Shown one piece after another: positions 10,301 to 17,489 of a stretch of 64,000 nucleotides of DNA. The notes under the pieces were generated by a model that ran no database searches, was not told the DNA's origin, and worked only from the letters and a program-made list of their open reading frames with translations. A program made the translations under genes and the position numbers. Each line of letters begins with the position of its first letter. Position 1 is the stretch's first letter. The DNA is from Lysobacter gummosus. GTDB taxonomy: Bacteria; Pseudomonadota; Gammaproteobacteria; Xanthomonadales; Xanthomonadaceae. The stretch lies in contig NZ_CP011131.1 of the NCBI RefSeq assembly GCF_001442805.1, positions 4,402,001 through 4,466,000 on the forward strand, given 5' to 3'.

Positions 10301-13300
10301 CACCATCACACTGTAGGTGCCGGCCGGCAGGCTCGGCAGATCCAGATCGCAGCCGCCGTACTGCGCATAACAGTACTCATAGGTCAGCTGACTGCCGTTG
10401 GGGCGATACACATACACGGTTACCGCACCTGTCGTGCCCGGCGTAGCCAGATCGGTGATGCCCAGGCCCAGATTCGCCCCTTGCGCCGCAGTGAAGGTGA
10501 AGTAAGCGTTCTGGCCCGGCGTCTGGGTCAGGAAGCTGCCCGGATCGCCGTCGGGAGACACAGTCTGAGCCTGCCCCGAAACCAGAGTCAGCTGCGTCGT
10601 TGCGTTCTCGCCGTAATTGGGATCGACCAAGACCGTGTATTCGCCGCTAACCGGCAGATTCCACAGATTCATCGTCAAGTTTGTCTTGGTATAGCTCTGC
10701 TGCAACAACGTGCCATCGGGCTTGTAGATCGTGTAGTAGACGTCGCGGTTGGTCGGGATGGTGCTTTGCCCGGCCACATTGAAGGCGAATGTCTGCCCCA
10801 GCTCGCCAGAGAACTTGATCCGGCCGTTGCGGCCGCGGCGATCCAGGACCAGGCTCAACGAAGTATCGATCGAAGCAGTAGCCACAAGATCGGTGCTGAC
10901 GATCGCCTGGAAACTGACCGAGGCGGCGTCGCTGGGTGGAACCAACATGCCCGTATATTCGCCGGCCGGAAGATTCGCCAGATTCAGATCGCAGCCGTTG
11001 TACTGCGCGTAGCAGTACTCATAGGTCAACTGGCTACCATTCGACCGATAGATGTAGACGGTCGCCGCGCCAGTCGATCCCGGAGTGAGCAGGTCCGCGA
11101 TACCGAGGCCGAGATTGGCGCCCTGCTCCGCGGTGAACGCGAAGTACACGTTCTGGCCCGGGACCTGGGTGGAGAAACTGCGTGGCTCGGCCCCCGGATC
11201 GGTACGTCCCGCCTCGCCGGGCAACAGCACCGCGGTGGCCTTGGCGGTTTCGCCGTACTCGGGGTCCATGAAAATCGTGTATTCGCCGTCAGCCGGCAAA
11301 TTGCGCAGGTTCTGGGTCAATCCGGTTTTGGTGTAGCCCTGCTGCAAGCTGGTGCCGTCGGGCTTGTACACCGTGTAGTACACATTGCGATTGGCAGGCA
11401 AGGTCGACTGCTGCGACACGTTGAAGGCAAAGGTCTGGCCGACCTGGGCGGAGAATTTGAGGCGCGCGTTCTCGCCCCGCCGGGTCAGATCGACGGTGCT
11501 GGGCGCATTCACCGCCAGTGCGATCGACTGGTCGGGACTCAAGATGGCCTTGAACGCCATCGTTCTCTCCCCGGCGCCGGGCGGTACCACGGTGACGTTG
11601 TAGGTGCCGGCGTCGGCGATGGACAGATTCAGATCGCAACCGTTGTATGGCGCGTAGCAGTATTCGTATGTCAGCTGCGTTCCGTTCGGGCGATACACAT
11701 ACACAGTCGCCGCACCGGTGGTTCCCGGCGTGAGCAGATCGCTGATCCCCAGGCCCAACCTGTCGCCGGCTTGGGCCGGGAAGCTGAAGTAGACGTTCTG
11801 CCCCGGCGTTTGCGTTTCGAAACTTCCGAGCGAGCCGCCCGGATCCGGCCCGCCCACCTGGCCGGATACCAGCTTGGTTTGCGCGACGGCGGTTTCGCCT
11901 TGACCCGGATCGACGAAAACCTGGTAGCCGCCGGTCTGCGGAAGGTTCGGCAGATTCAAGGTCAGACCGACACGCGTATTGCTTTGCTGCAACACCGTGC
12001 CATCCGGTTTATAGACGGTGTAGTAGACGTCGCGGTTCGCCGGCAAGGTCGATTGCGCGGATACGTTGAACGCCCGCGTCTGCCCGGCCTCGGCCGAGAA
12101 GGTCAGTCGCGCGTTTTGACCGCGGCGTTCCAGCGCGAGCGGCGCGGAAACATCCACCGTCAGCGGGACCACCATGTCCGGGCTCAATGTGGTCTTGAAG
12201 CTCAGGGTGCGCGCGCCGTCCGAAGTCGGAACGACTGTCGCGGTGTAAGTACCCGCGGGCAGATTGCTCAGGTTCAGATCGCAGCCGTCGTATTGGGCGT
12301 AGCAATACTCATAAGACAATTGGCTGCCATCGGGGCGGTAGACGTAGAGGTATACCGCACCGGTGCTACCGAGGGTCTTCAGTTCGCTGATTCCCAGTCC
12401 CAGATTCGCGCCCTGCTGGGCGACGAAACTGAAGTAGACATTCTGGCCGGCGGTCTGGGTGGCGAATTCGTTTGCGGCTTGTCCAGGGACCACTTCGCCG
12501 GACTGACCCGATACCAGGGTCACCTGGGCACTAGCCGTTTCGCCGTAGTAGGGATCGACATAAATCCAGTAATTTCCCGCGACCGGCAAGCGCGGCAGGT
12601 TCAAGGTCAACCCGATCTTCGTATTGCCCTGCTGCAGCACGCTGCCGTCGGGCTTGTACACGGTGTAGTAGACCTCGCGGTTCGCCGGCACGCTGGTCTG
12701 CGTGGCGACGTTGAAGGCGTAGGTCTGGCCGGCTTCGGCAGCGAAGTTCAAACGACCGTTCTGGCCGCGGCGCTCCAGCGCCAGCGAAGCCGGAATATCC
12801 GCGCTCAACGGCAAGACACGGTCCTCGCTGAGCGTAGCCTTGAGCGAAAGCAACCTCTGGCCGTCGGAGGTGGGGGCCAGGACCAGGCTGTAGGTGCCAG
12901 AGCCGCTGAGGCTCGCCAGATTGAGATCGCAACCGCCGTATTGGGCGTAGCAATACTCGTATGCCAATTGACTCCCGTCGGGACGATAGATCGTCGCCAG
13001 CACATAGCTCGTCGAACCGGCCGTCACCAGATCGCTCAAGCCGATGCCCAGGCTGTCGCCGGTGGCGGCGTCGAACACGAAACGCTTGCTCTGATACGCG
13101 CTGGCAGTGCTCACCGCCAACGGCTCGGCCGACGCGCCGAGCGTCGCATTCTTTTCCCAGTTGATCGACCACGCCATCGGCGCGCTCGGCTTGAGCAGGA
13201 GCAGGTGCAGGCCGGCCCCGAGGCGCGGCAGATGCACCGTGGGCGAGGTGGCGCTCGCGCTGCCGCCCAGCAACTGGCGGTTATCCGGGCCATACAAGGT

Positions 13301-14275
13301 ATAGGCGACGCTGCCGGTGGCGATGCCGCTGAACTGCAGGCTGGTGAGATCGCGATTCGGCGAGTCCAGCAGCAGCGCGACCTGCTGATTCGCCGCGGTG
13401 GTCTCCAACGCGCGCGTGGCCGCATCCAGCATCAGGCGACCGCCGCTGATCAAGTCGGCCGGATTGATGCCGGCCGGCGCGACCACGAATTCGTCCGCGC
13501 TTTGCGCGCTACCGTAAGGCGTGCTGACGGTGATCTTGCCGGTACCGGCGCGCACCGGAACTGCAAACACCAATTGGGTGTCGTTAATGCTGGTCGGCAC
13601 CGCGATCCGCTCGCCGAGCAATACACGGGTCATGTCGGGCGCCGGATACAACCGCTGGCCGGTCACGGTCACCGTGGTCCCGGCCGCCCCCACCATCGGC
13701 GTCACGCTGGCGATGACCGGCGGCTGCGCGTTTTCGTCGACGACGAAATCGGCTGGGCCCGCGATCGTCTGGGCCCCCACCGTGACCGTTAGCGGACCGG
13801 TGCTTGCGCCGGCCGGCACCGATACGTCGAGTTCGGTTGGCGTTGCCGCCGTCACCGTCGCCGCGACGCCGTTGAAGCGCACGATATTGTCGGCCGCGAC
13901 CGCACTGAAGCCCTTGCCTTCGATCCTGACCGCCACGCCGCTGGCGCCGCGAGCGGGCACGAAGGAGAACACCGCGACCTGGCCCGCCGCGAGGCGTTCG
14001 ATGCGCAACAGATTGCCGACCTTGTCGTAGACGTAACGCGCGCTCTCGCCAGACTGCTCATCGACCATCACGATCAAGCGGCCGTTATCGTCGTAAACAT
14101 ACTTGGCGGCCAGCGCCAGCGAACCGCTGACCAACATGGCCAGGCCGAGCAGCAGCACCCACCACTGCGGCGCAATGCCGGCTCGAGCACGCGCGCTCGC
14201 CCTGGACAACCACGTACCGTCTACGAACGGCCGATTGCCCTGGGCCTTAGGGGCGAGATCCACGCGCTGTTCCAT
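7370..14275 (-). CDS. Giant secreted repeat protein with one Rhs repeat and TIG domains
   Basis: This is a 2301-aa protein. A hydrophobic segment at 39-57 follows a long basic N-region and probably serves as an export signal. A single YD/Rhs-like repeat comes next (about 59-93, KYVYDDNGRLIVMVDEQSGE), then two IPT/TIG Ig-like domains (about 100-265). Nine repeats of about 213 aa follow, each carrying VYRPNG-(S/T)QLTYE, C-Y-A-x-Y-x-G-C-D-L, RRGxNxRL and VYYTVYKPDG. They resemble bacterial pre-peptidase (PPC-like) beta-sandwich domains. The gene is 56 bp upstream of rhs on the same strand, and the Rhs-like repeat at its N-terminus suggests a physical or evolutionary link. A surface or adhesion role is plausible but unproven. 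Confidence 0.85.
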   Translation of the reverse strand: MEQRVDLAPKAQGNRPFVDGTWLSRASARARAGIAPQWWVLLLGLAMLVSGSLALAAKYVYDDNGRLIVMVDEQSGESARYVYDKVGNLLRIERLAAGQVAVFSFVPARGASGVAVRIEGKGFSAVAADNIVRFNGVAATVTAATPTELDVSVPAGASTGPLTVTVGAQTIAGPADFVVDENAQPPVIASVTPMVGAAGTTVTVTGQRLYPAPDMTRVLLGERIAVPTSINDTQLVFAVPVRAGTGKITVSTPYGSAQSADEFVVAPAGINPADLISGGRLMLDAATRALETTAANQQVALLLDSPNRDLTSLQFSGIATGSVAYTLYGPDNRQLLGGSASATSPTVHLPRLGAGLHLLLLKPSAPMAWSINWEKNATLGASAEPLAVSTASAYQSKRFVFDAATGDSLGIGLSDLVTAGSTSYVLATIYRPDGSQLAYEYCYAQYGGCDLNLASLSGSGTYSLVLAPTSDGQRLLSLKATLSEDRVLPLSADIPASLALERRGQNGRLNFAAEAGQTYAFNVATQTSVPANREVYYTVYKPDGSVLQQGNTKIGLTLNLPRLPVAGNYWIYVDPYYGETASAQVTLVSGQSGEVVPGQAANEFATQTAGQNVYFSFVAQQGANLGLGISELKTLGSTGAVYLYVYRPDGSQLSYEYCYAQYDGCDLNLSNLPAGTYTATVVPTSDGARTLSFKTTLSPDMVVPLTVDVSAPLALERRGQNARLTFSAEAGQTRAFNVSAQSTLPANRDVYYTVYKPDGTVLQQSNTRVGLTLNLPNLPQTGGYQVFVDPGQGETAVAQTKLVSGQVGGPDPGGSLGSFETQTPGQNVYFSFPAQAGDRLGLGISDLLTPGTTGAATVYVYRPNGTQLTYEYCYAPYNGCDLNLSIADAGTYNVTVVPPGAGERTMAFKAILSPDQSIALAVNAPSTVDLTRRGENARLKFSAQVGQTFAFNVSQQSTLPANRNVYYTVYKPDGTSLQQGYTKTGLTQNLRNLPADGEYTIFMDPEYGETAKATAVLLPGEAGRTDPGAEPRSFSTQVPGQNVYFAFTAEQGANLGLGIADLLTPGSTGAATVYIYRSNGSQLTYEYCYAQYNGCDLNLANLPAGEYTGMLVPPSDAASVSFQAIVSTDLVATASIDTSLSLVLDRRGRNGRIKFSGELGQTFAFNVAGQSTIPTNRDVYYTIYKPDGTLLQQSYTKTNLTMNLWNLPVSGEYTVLVDPNYGENATTQLTLVSGQAQTVSPDGDPGSFLTQTPGQNAYFTFTAAQGANLGLGITDLATPGTTGAVTVYVYRPNGSQLTYEYCYAQYGGCDLDLPSLPAGTYSVMVTAPSGGSATMSFNSILSADTTATLSPNTPLDLTLSRRGQNGRLSFAATAGQTLAVNASNIVVSPTVRNVYYTVYKPDGSTLVSSYSTTGLSLNLANLPMSGQYTLFVDADYGMTSTSRIELDTGDGLAVDGAPADYASAAAWERGYFTFTAAQGANLGLALADLVTPGTTNPVSMYVYRPNGSQLTYEYCYAQYGGCDLDLPNLPAGTYSVIVVPPSGGSGTMSFKAVLTPDATATLSPNTPLDLALGRRGQNGRLSFAATAGQTLAVNASNIAVSPTVRNVYYTVYKPDGSTLVSSYSTTGLSLNLANLPMSGQYTLFVDADYGMTSTSRIELDTGDGLVVDGAPADYASAAAWERGYFTFTAAQGANLGLALADLVTPGTTSLVTMYVYRPNGTQLTYENCYAQYGGCDLDLPNLPAGTYSVIMVPPSGGSGTMSFKTVLTPDATATLSPNTPLDLTLGRRGQNGRLSFAATAGQTLAVNASNIVVSPTVRNVYYTVYKPDGSTLVSSYSTTGLSLNLANLPVSGQYTLFVDADYGMTSTSRIELDTGDGLAVDGAPADYASAAAWERGYFTFTAAQGANLGLALADLVTPGTTNPVSMYVYRPNGSQLTYEYCYAQYGGCDLDLPNLPAGTYSVIVAPPSGGSGTMSFKTVLTPDATATLSPNTPLDLTLSRRGQNGRLSFAATAGQTLAVNASNIVVSPTVRNVYYTVYKPDGSTLVSSYSTTGLSLNLANLPVSGQYTLFVDADYGMTSTSRIELDTGAGLAVDGTPVDYTSAASWERAYYTVTVTEGANLGVGLSDFVTPGSTSNASMYVYRPNGTQLTYENCYAQYGGCDLDLPNLPAGTYSVIVVPPSGGNGTMNFKLTLSNDATGVLPLNTSFPLALNRNGQNAALNFTATAGQSLSLVISAQTTDPAARDVYYTVFKPSGGSFKQTSTRTGTTMTLPNLPESGNYLVQVDANYGAKVGAQLSVTSP
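7740..12960 (-). repeat. Nine tandem ~639-bp repeats inside the giant gene
   Basis: The segment coding for the CYAQYxGCDL motif recurs near 7780, 8419, 9060, 9699, 10338, 10978, 11619, 12270 and 12918, a period of about 639 bp that keeps frame. The five copies at the 3' end of the gene (about 7740-10340) are nearly identical at DNA level over hundreds of bases. The copies nearer the 5' end have diverged. That pattern indicates recent amplification or gene conversion at one end of the array and makes copy number prone to change or misassembly. Confidence 0.9.
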
Positions 14276-14293
14276 GATGCTCTCTCCAAGAGC

Positions 14294-14312
14294 AGCCCGG
14301 TCCGACCGGGCT
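14294..14312. other. Inverted repeat between lipoprotein and giant gene
   Basis: A perfect 8-bp stem (agcccggt / accgggct) surrounds a 3-nt loop, lying 19 nt upstream of the giant gene's start codon. There is no T-run, so it is not a clear terminator. It could shape the mRNA leader, or be chance in GC-rich DNA. Confidence 0.3.
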
Positions 14313-14389
14313 TCCTAAAGTGGTGAGTCCTGTGCTTCCGGCATCCCGCCGGCGGGTCTACGACGTGATGCCAAGTCGATCCGATCGGG

Positions 14390-14899
14390 TCAAGCCTTGG
14401 CGTCGGTCTTCGGTCGCGCGCCTTCCGGCAGTGTCTGCGTCACCTCGATTTCCTGGCGCCCCACCGGCTTACCATCGATCGTCACTTCGACCACGTACCG
14501 ACCCAGCGCCCAATTGCCGGCGCCTTGCCTGACGAACTCGAGATTGGTCGTGGCCGCGCCGGTCAGGGTCAGGTCCTTCTTCAGTTCGCCGACGATTTCG
14601 CCGTTGCTCATCGCAATCAGCTTCGCCGTTACCGGTACGGCGTTGGCCGCTCCGCGGGTGCGCAGCGACGCGACGATCTTTTCGGCAGGCAGGAACTGAG
14701 TCAGCGGCGTGACGGTGCCGTCGGAGTTTTCGCTGGTGCCTACGTCCAGGGCGAACAGGTTCAGTTCCAAGGTTTTGTCCGGCGCAGAAGCGGCCGGAGC
14801 CGCGGCGGCAGGACTCGCCGGTCCGGCTTTCTGTCCGCAGCCGGTAGCCAATGCCGCACAAATCAAGACCGCTGAAACAAGAAACTCGGTTTTCTTCAT
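14390..14899 (-). CDS. Small lipoprotein of unknown function
   Basis: The start at 14899 gives MKKTEFLVSAVLICAALATGC, a lipoprotein signal with the lipidated Cys after A-T-G; longer upstream starts would bury this signal. An Ala/Pro-rich linker follows, then one globular domain of about 115 aa containing LNLFALDVGTSENSDG and a C-terminal part that reads like a small beta-sandwich (VVEVTIDGKPVGRQEIEVTQ). No known family is recognised. It is the first gene of the minus-strand cluster and lies 114 bp upstream of the giant repeat protein. It may be an accessory factor for surface display of the two big proteins, which is inference from position. Confidence 0.8.
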   Translation of the reverse strand: MKKTEFLVSAVLICAALATGCGQKAGPASPAAAAPAASAPDKTLELNLFALDVGTSENSDGTVTPLTQFLPAEKIVASLRTRGAANAVPVTAKLIAMSNGEIVGELKKDLTLTGAATTNLEFVRQGAGNWALGRYVVEVTIDGKPVGRQEIEVTQTLPEGARPKTDAKA

Positions 14900-15526
14900 G
14901 ACCTTCGACCTAGCTGTAGGCGATGCCGAACTTCGCCATCCTTGTACTCGCCATCGCGGGGCGATACGGCTCATCGCCCGCGTCCTAAACCAATCTGTAT
15001 ATCGATCACCCTCGCCCGACGAGCGGACACCACTGCCCATCGCGCGCAGGCTTACGCGCTGCCGCTCTTGACGGCAACGGTCTTAATCCGGCTTGCCCCT
15101 AGACTGAAATTCTCCGCACCGCCATGCATCGCTCCATCCTTGAGTCGCATCCCCGAGCGCCAGCCACCAGGCGAACTGCCTGCCCCATCCGATAGATGGG
15201 CGCTACGCCATGTCAGCCTCTAATAGCAAGCAATCCCGTTCATAAATAGTAAAAAAGACTATCTATGTGACCGTTTTCACTGAACTTGCCCGGCGCCATG
15301 CTGATGAGGCGTAATGGGTGTGCACTCAGTGGTCCAAACGCCATCGAATGGATCCCACTCGGGCAATCCATTAAGCGGGCTGACCTGATCAGGGGTTGAC
15401 CGACCCAGCCGCCACACTACGGCCATGGCGTTGCGGAGCTTGCGACGCGACGCAGACGTCTGTCTGCCGATGCAGCTTGCAGGCATCTAACCGATCAACC
15501 CCAACGGTCGCGACCGCGAACAAAGC

Positions 15527-15712
15527 TCAGCCCCCCACTGCTACCGGGGATACCGTGCTCCAGAGCCCACCCACGAATTGCTCTGCATCCTCGGGCGTAA
15601 TCAGCACCTGTCCGGAAAACCATCCAGGCTTGAGCTTGATCGCGAACGCTCTGCTCATGAAACGATTCTTGAAATTGAATACCACAAGCGAACCGACAAC
15701 ATCGGTGCTCAT
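15527..15712 (-). CDS. Hypothetical 61-aa protein
   Basis: An ATG at 15712 opens a 61-residue frame (MSTDVVGSLVVFNFKNRF, later GWFSGQVLITPEDAEQFVGG). The composition is balanced and lacks the Arg/Pro/Ala runs typical of shadow frames here, which argues for real coding. There is no obvious Shine-Dalgarno sequence and no recognised family. It could be a truncated remnant. Confidence 0.35.
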   Translation of the reverse strand: MSTDVVGSLVVFNFKNRFMSRAFAIKLKPGWFSGQVLITPEDAEQFVGGLWSTVSPVAVGG

Positions 15713-15775
15713 ACCGTGACAGTCTAGATTCGACCATCACTCGCGCAATGCAACGACAGCCAGGAGAGCTTGATC

Positions 15776-15932
15776 ATGATCGTCTTGAACGCCCCAGCAA
15801 TTCATCGGCTCGATTGGCATCGTCTGCGCAAGCCTCATGCTCAACCGCGTCTACACCGATACCGGCGCGGCGAGCAGCGCGATGGTGATCACTGCTGTCT
15901 GCTTGCGTGATGCGTCCATGAATCTTCCCTGA
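15776..15932 (+). pseudogene. Frameshifted remnant of a small membrane protein
   Basis: A good ribosome-binding site (caggagag) precedes ATG 15776, which reads MIVLNAP and then degenerates into Arg/His-rich sequence. The frame one base away reads QQFIGSIGIVCASLMLNRV, a convincing transmembrane stretch, and ends at 15932. A single small indel near 15790 would join the two. This looks like the broken 5' end of a membrane-protein gene; its family is not recognised. Confidence 0.3.
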
Positions 15933-16013
15933 TCTGTCGAGTTTTCCGGACGCACGAACGGCGCGACGCAGTGATCGCGCTGATCGCCAGCGCCCACGAT
16001 CCTGGCCGCGCGC

Positions 16014-16736
16014 TCAGCGCGATTTCGCCCTCAGCGCAACCTGCTCGGCGATGGTCAAAGCGACATTGTTGCGTAGGTACGCCGGTTCGACGCGCTCGGG
16101 AGCTACCGCTTCGCCGCGCGCGTAGGCGGCTGCGGCCAGGCGCGCGAGATCGGCGGCGTGCGGCAGGGCTTCGGCGTCGACCGCGGCGAATCGCGCGGAC
16201 AGGCGCGCGCGTAGGGCCGCATCGCCGGCGGCGAAACCGGTGCCGACGCCGAACCAATCGTCTTCCTCGCCGGGCACGATCGCTGCGTCGGGGGCGAGCA
16301 CGACTTCGGTGTCCAACAAATTCGCCTCGTCGCCGCGCAGTTCGAACGCGGCGGTGTAGACCTCACCCATGCGCGCGTCGATCGCGGCAAAGACCCGTTG
16401 CGTCAGTGTTTGCGCGACGTCCATCGCGCGTGCGCGCAGCGCCAGCACGGCCAGGGTCGAGACCGGCACGATCGGCTTGTCCAAGGCCAGCGCGATGCCT
16501 TGCGCAAGCGCGATCGCCAGGCGCACGCCGGTGAATGCGCCAGGGCCGCGGCCGATCGCGATGGCGTCGAGCTGGCTGCGCTTGAGGCCGGCTTCGTCCA
16601 GCAACTGCTCGGCCCATGGCAACGAGAGTTCGGCGTGACGGCGCGGCGCGAGTTCGTAGCGTTCGCGCACTTCGCCGTCCAGCCACAGGGCGACGGAACA
16701 GGCTTCAGTGGAGGTTTCGAAGGCTAGGAGGTTCAT
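16014..16736 (-). CDS. tsaB: tRNA threonylcarbamoyladenosine biosynthesis protein TsaB
   Basis: This 240-aa protein has the ASKHA-fold N-terminus LLAFETSTEACSVAL and the conserved block IAIGRGPGAFTGVRLAIA. TsaB is the non-catalytic partner of TsaD and, with TsaE, completes the t6A37 modification of ANN-decoding tRNAs in the cytoplasm. Length is normal for the family. It stands alone, about 300 bp downstream of the VOC/helicase cluster on the same strand, with a palindromic repeat between. The call is confident. Confidence 0.95.
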   Translation of the reverse strand: MNLLAFETSTEACSVALWLDGEVRERYELAPRRHAELSLPWAEQLLDEAGLKRSQLDAIAIGRGPGAFTGVRLAIALAQGIALALDKPIVPVSTLAVLALRARAMDVAQTLTQRVFAAIDARMGEVYTAAFELRGDEANLLDTEVVLAPDAAIVPGEEDDWFGVGTGFAAGDAALRARLSARFAAVDAEALPHAADLARLAAAAYARGEAVAPERVEPAYLRNNVALTIAEQVALRAKSR

Positions 16737-16809
16737 TGTTGCTCGGTGATGTTTATTCAGGCGCTTCGAAGTTGCTATTAGAAAGCGTGTCTGCGTGTTT
16801 GCTTTTGCT

Positions 16810-16920
16810 CGTCATTCCCGCGAAGGCGGGCTTTGCTTTACTCCGGCGGAGCCGAACATCCAGCGACTTCAAGCGTTCTCGCACGAAAGGCACTGGATTC
16901 CCGCGTTCGCGGGAATGACG
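16810..16920. repeat. Palindromic repeat pair, cgtcattcccgcgaa family
   Basis: The unit cgtcattcccgcgaaggcgg at 16810 returns inverted as ggattcccgcgttcgcggga to 16920, making an element of about 110 bp with a variable middle. The same family occurs at 63443-63529. The two arms could form a long hairpin. It is a REP/MITE-like dispersed intergenic repeat, and here it fills the gap upstream of tsaB. Confidence 0.8.
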
Positions 16921-17037
16921 GAGTGAGGGAGTCGCGGCAACTGGATAGAACGAAGCGAGGGTTCGCTGCGATCGGACAGGGTGAAGTACGTCGCGCGAAA
17001 ATCAATCATCCGCAACACAACACCCCGCCTACCCACC

Positions 17038-17472
17038 TCACTCAGCAACCACCGCCGGATCATTCGGATTCGGCTGCCACAATTCGATCAGACCGCCTTC
17101 GGGATCCACCACATACCCGAACTTGCCCTGCTCACTTTCCTCATAACGATCGAGCACCTGGCAGCCTTCCTCGCGCAGCGCCTGCAGCGTGGCCTTCAGA
17201 TCGTCGACGCGGAAGTTCAGCATGTAAGGCTTGTCGCTGGGCTTGAAATACTCGGTGTTCTCCGCGAACGGCGACCAGATGGTGTAGCCGGTCTCGCCGG
17301 TCTCCTCGCGCTGCCACGAGAACATCGCGCCGCCCCAGCCCTGCCCGCCGATGTCGAGATGGCGCTCGTACCAGGCCGACAAGGCCGATGGATCGCGCGC
17401 CTTGAAGAACACGCCGCCCAGCCCGTGCACGCGCGGCTTGCGCGCCGGCGCGGTCTGATTGTCGTCGCTCAT
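17038..17472 (-). CDS. VOC (glyoxalase/bleomycin-resistance) family protein
   Basis: This 144-aa protein starts at ATG 17472, which follows a strong GGGAGG site; longer frames upstream run into the helicase gene. It shows the beta-alpha-beta-beta-beta pattern of a VOC protein: VHGLGGVFFKARDPSALSAWY in the first half, and YMLNFRVDDL, FGYVVDPEGGLIELWQP in the second. The Glu of LIELWQP is a typical metal ligand. Family members include glyoxalase I, dioxygenases and antibiotic-binding proteins, and nothing here fixes the substrate. It is 17 bp downstream of the helicase gene and probably co-transcribed. Confidence 0.85.
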   Translation of the reverse strand: MSDDNQTAPARKPRVHGLGGVFFKARDPSALSAWYERHLDIGGQGWGGAMFSWQREETGETGYTIWSPFAENTEYFKPSDKPYMLNFRVDDLKATLQALREEGCQVLDRYEESEQGKFGYVVDPEGGLIELWQPNPNDPAVVAE

Positions 17473-17489
17473 GCTCTCACCCTCCCAGG

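Larger units (their letters stand above)
14900..16013. other. Mostly non-coding gap with an AT-rich hairpin
   Basis: This 1.1-kb gap holds no confident gene. Around 15241-15267 there is an AT-rich imperfect inverted repeat (cataaatagt / actatctatg, A-rich loop) that stands out from the GC-rich surroundings and could belong to the promoter region of the lipoprotein cluster. Two weak coding candidates in it are listed separately. Confidence 0.4.

Noticed and set aside
8564..13792. A 1742-aa open frame on the plus strand opposite the giant repeat gene
   Set aside because: It is very rich in Arg, Gly, Gln and His, repeats with the 639-bp period of the gene on the other strand, and has no domain or ribosome-binding site. 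It is a codon-bias shadow of the real gene.
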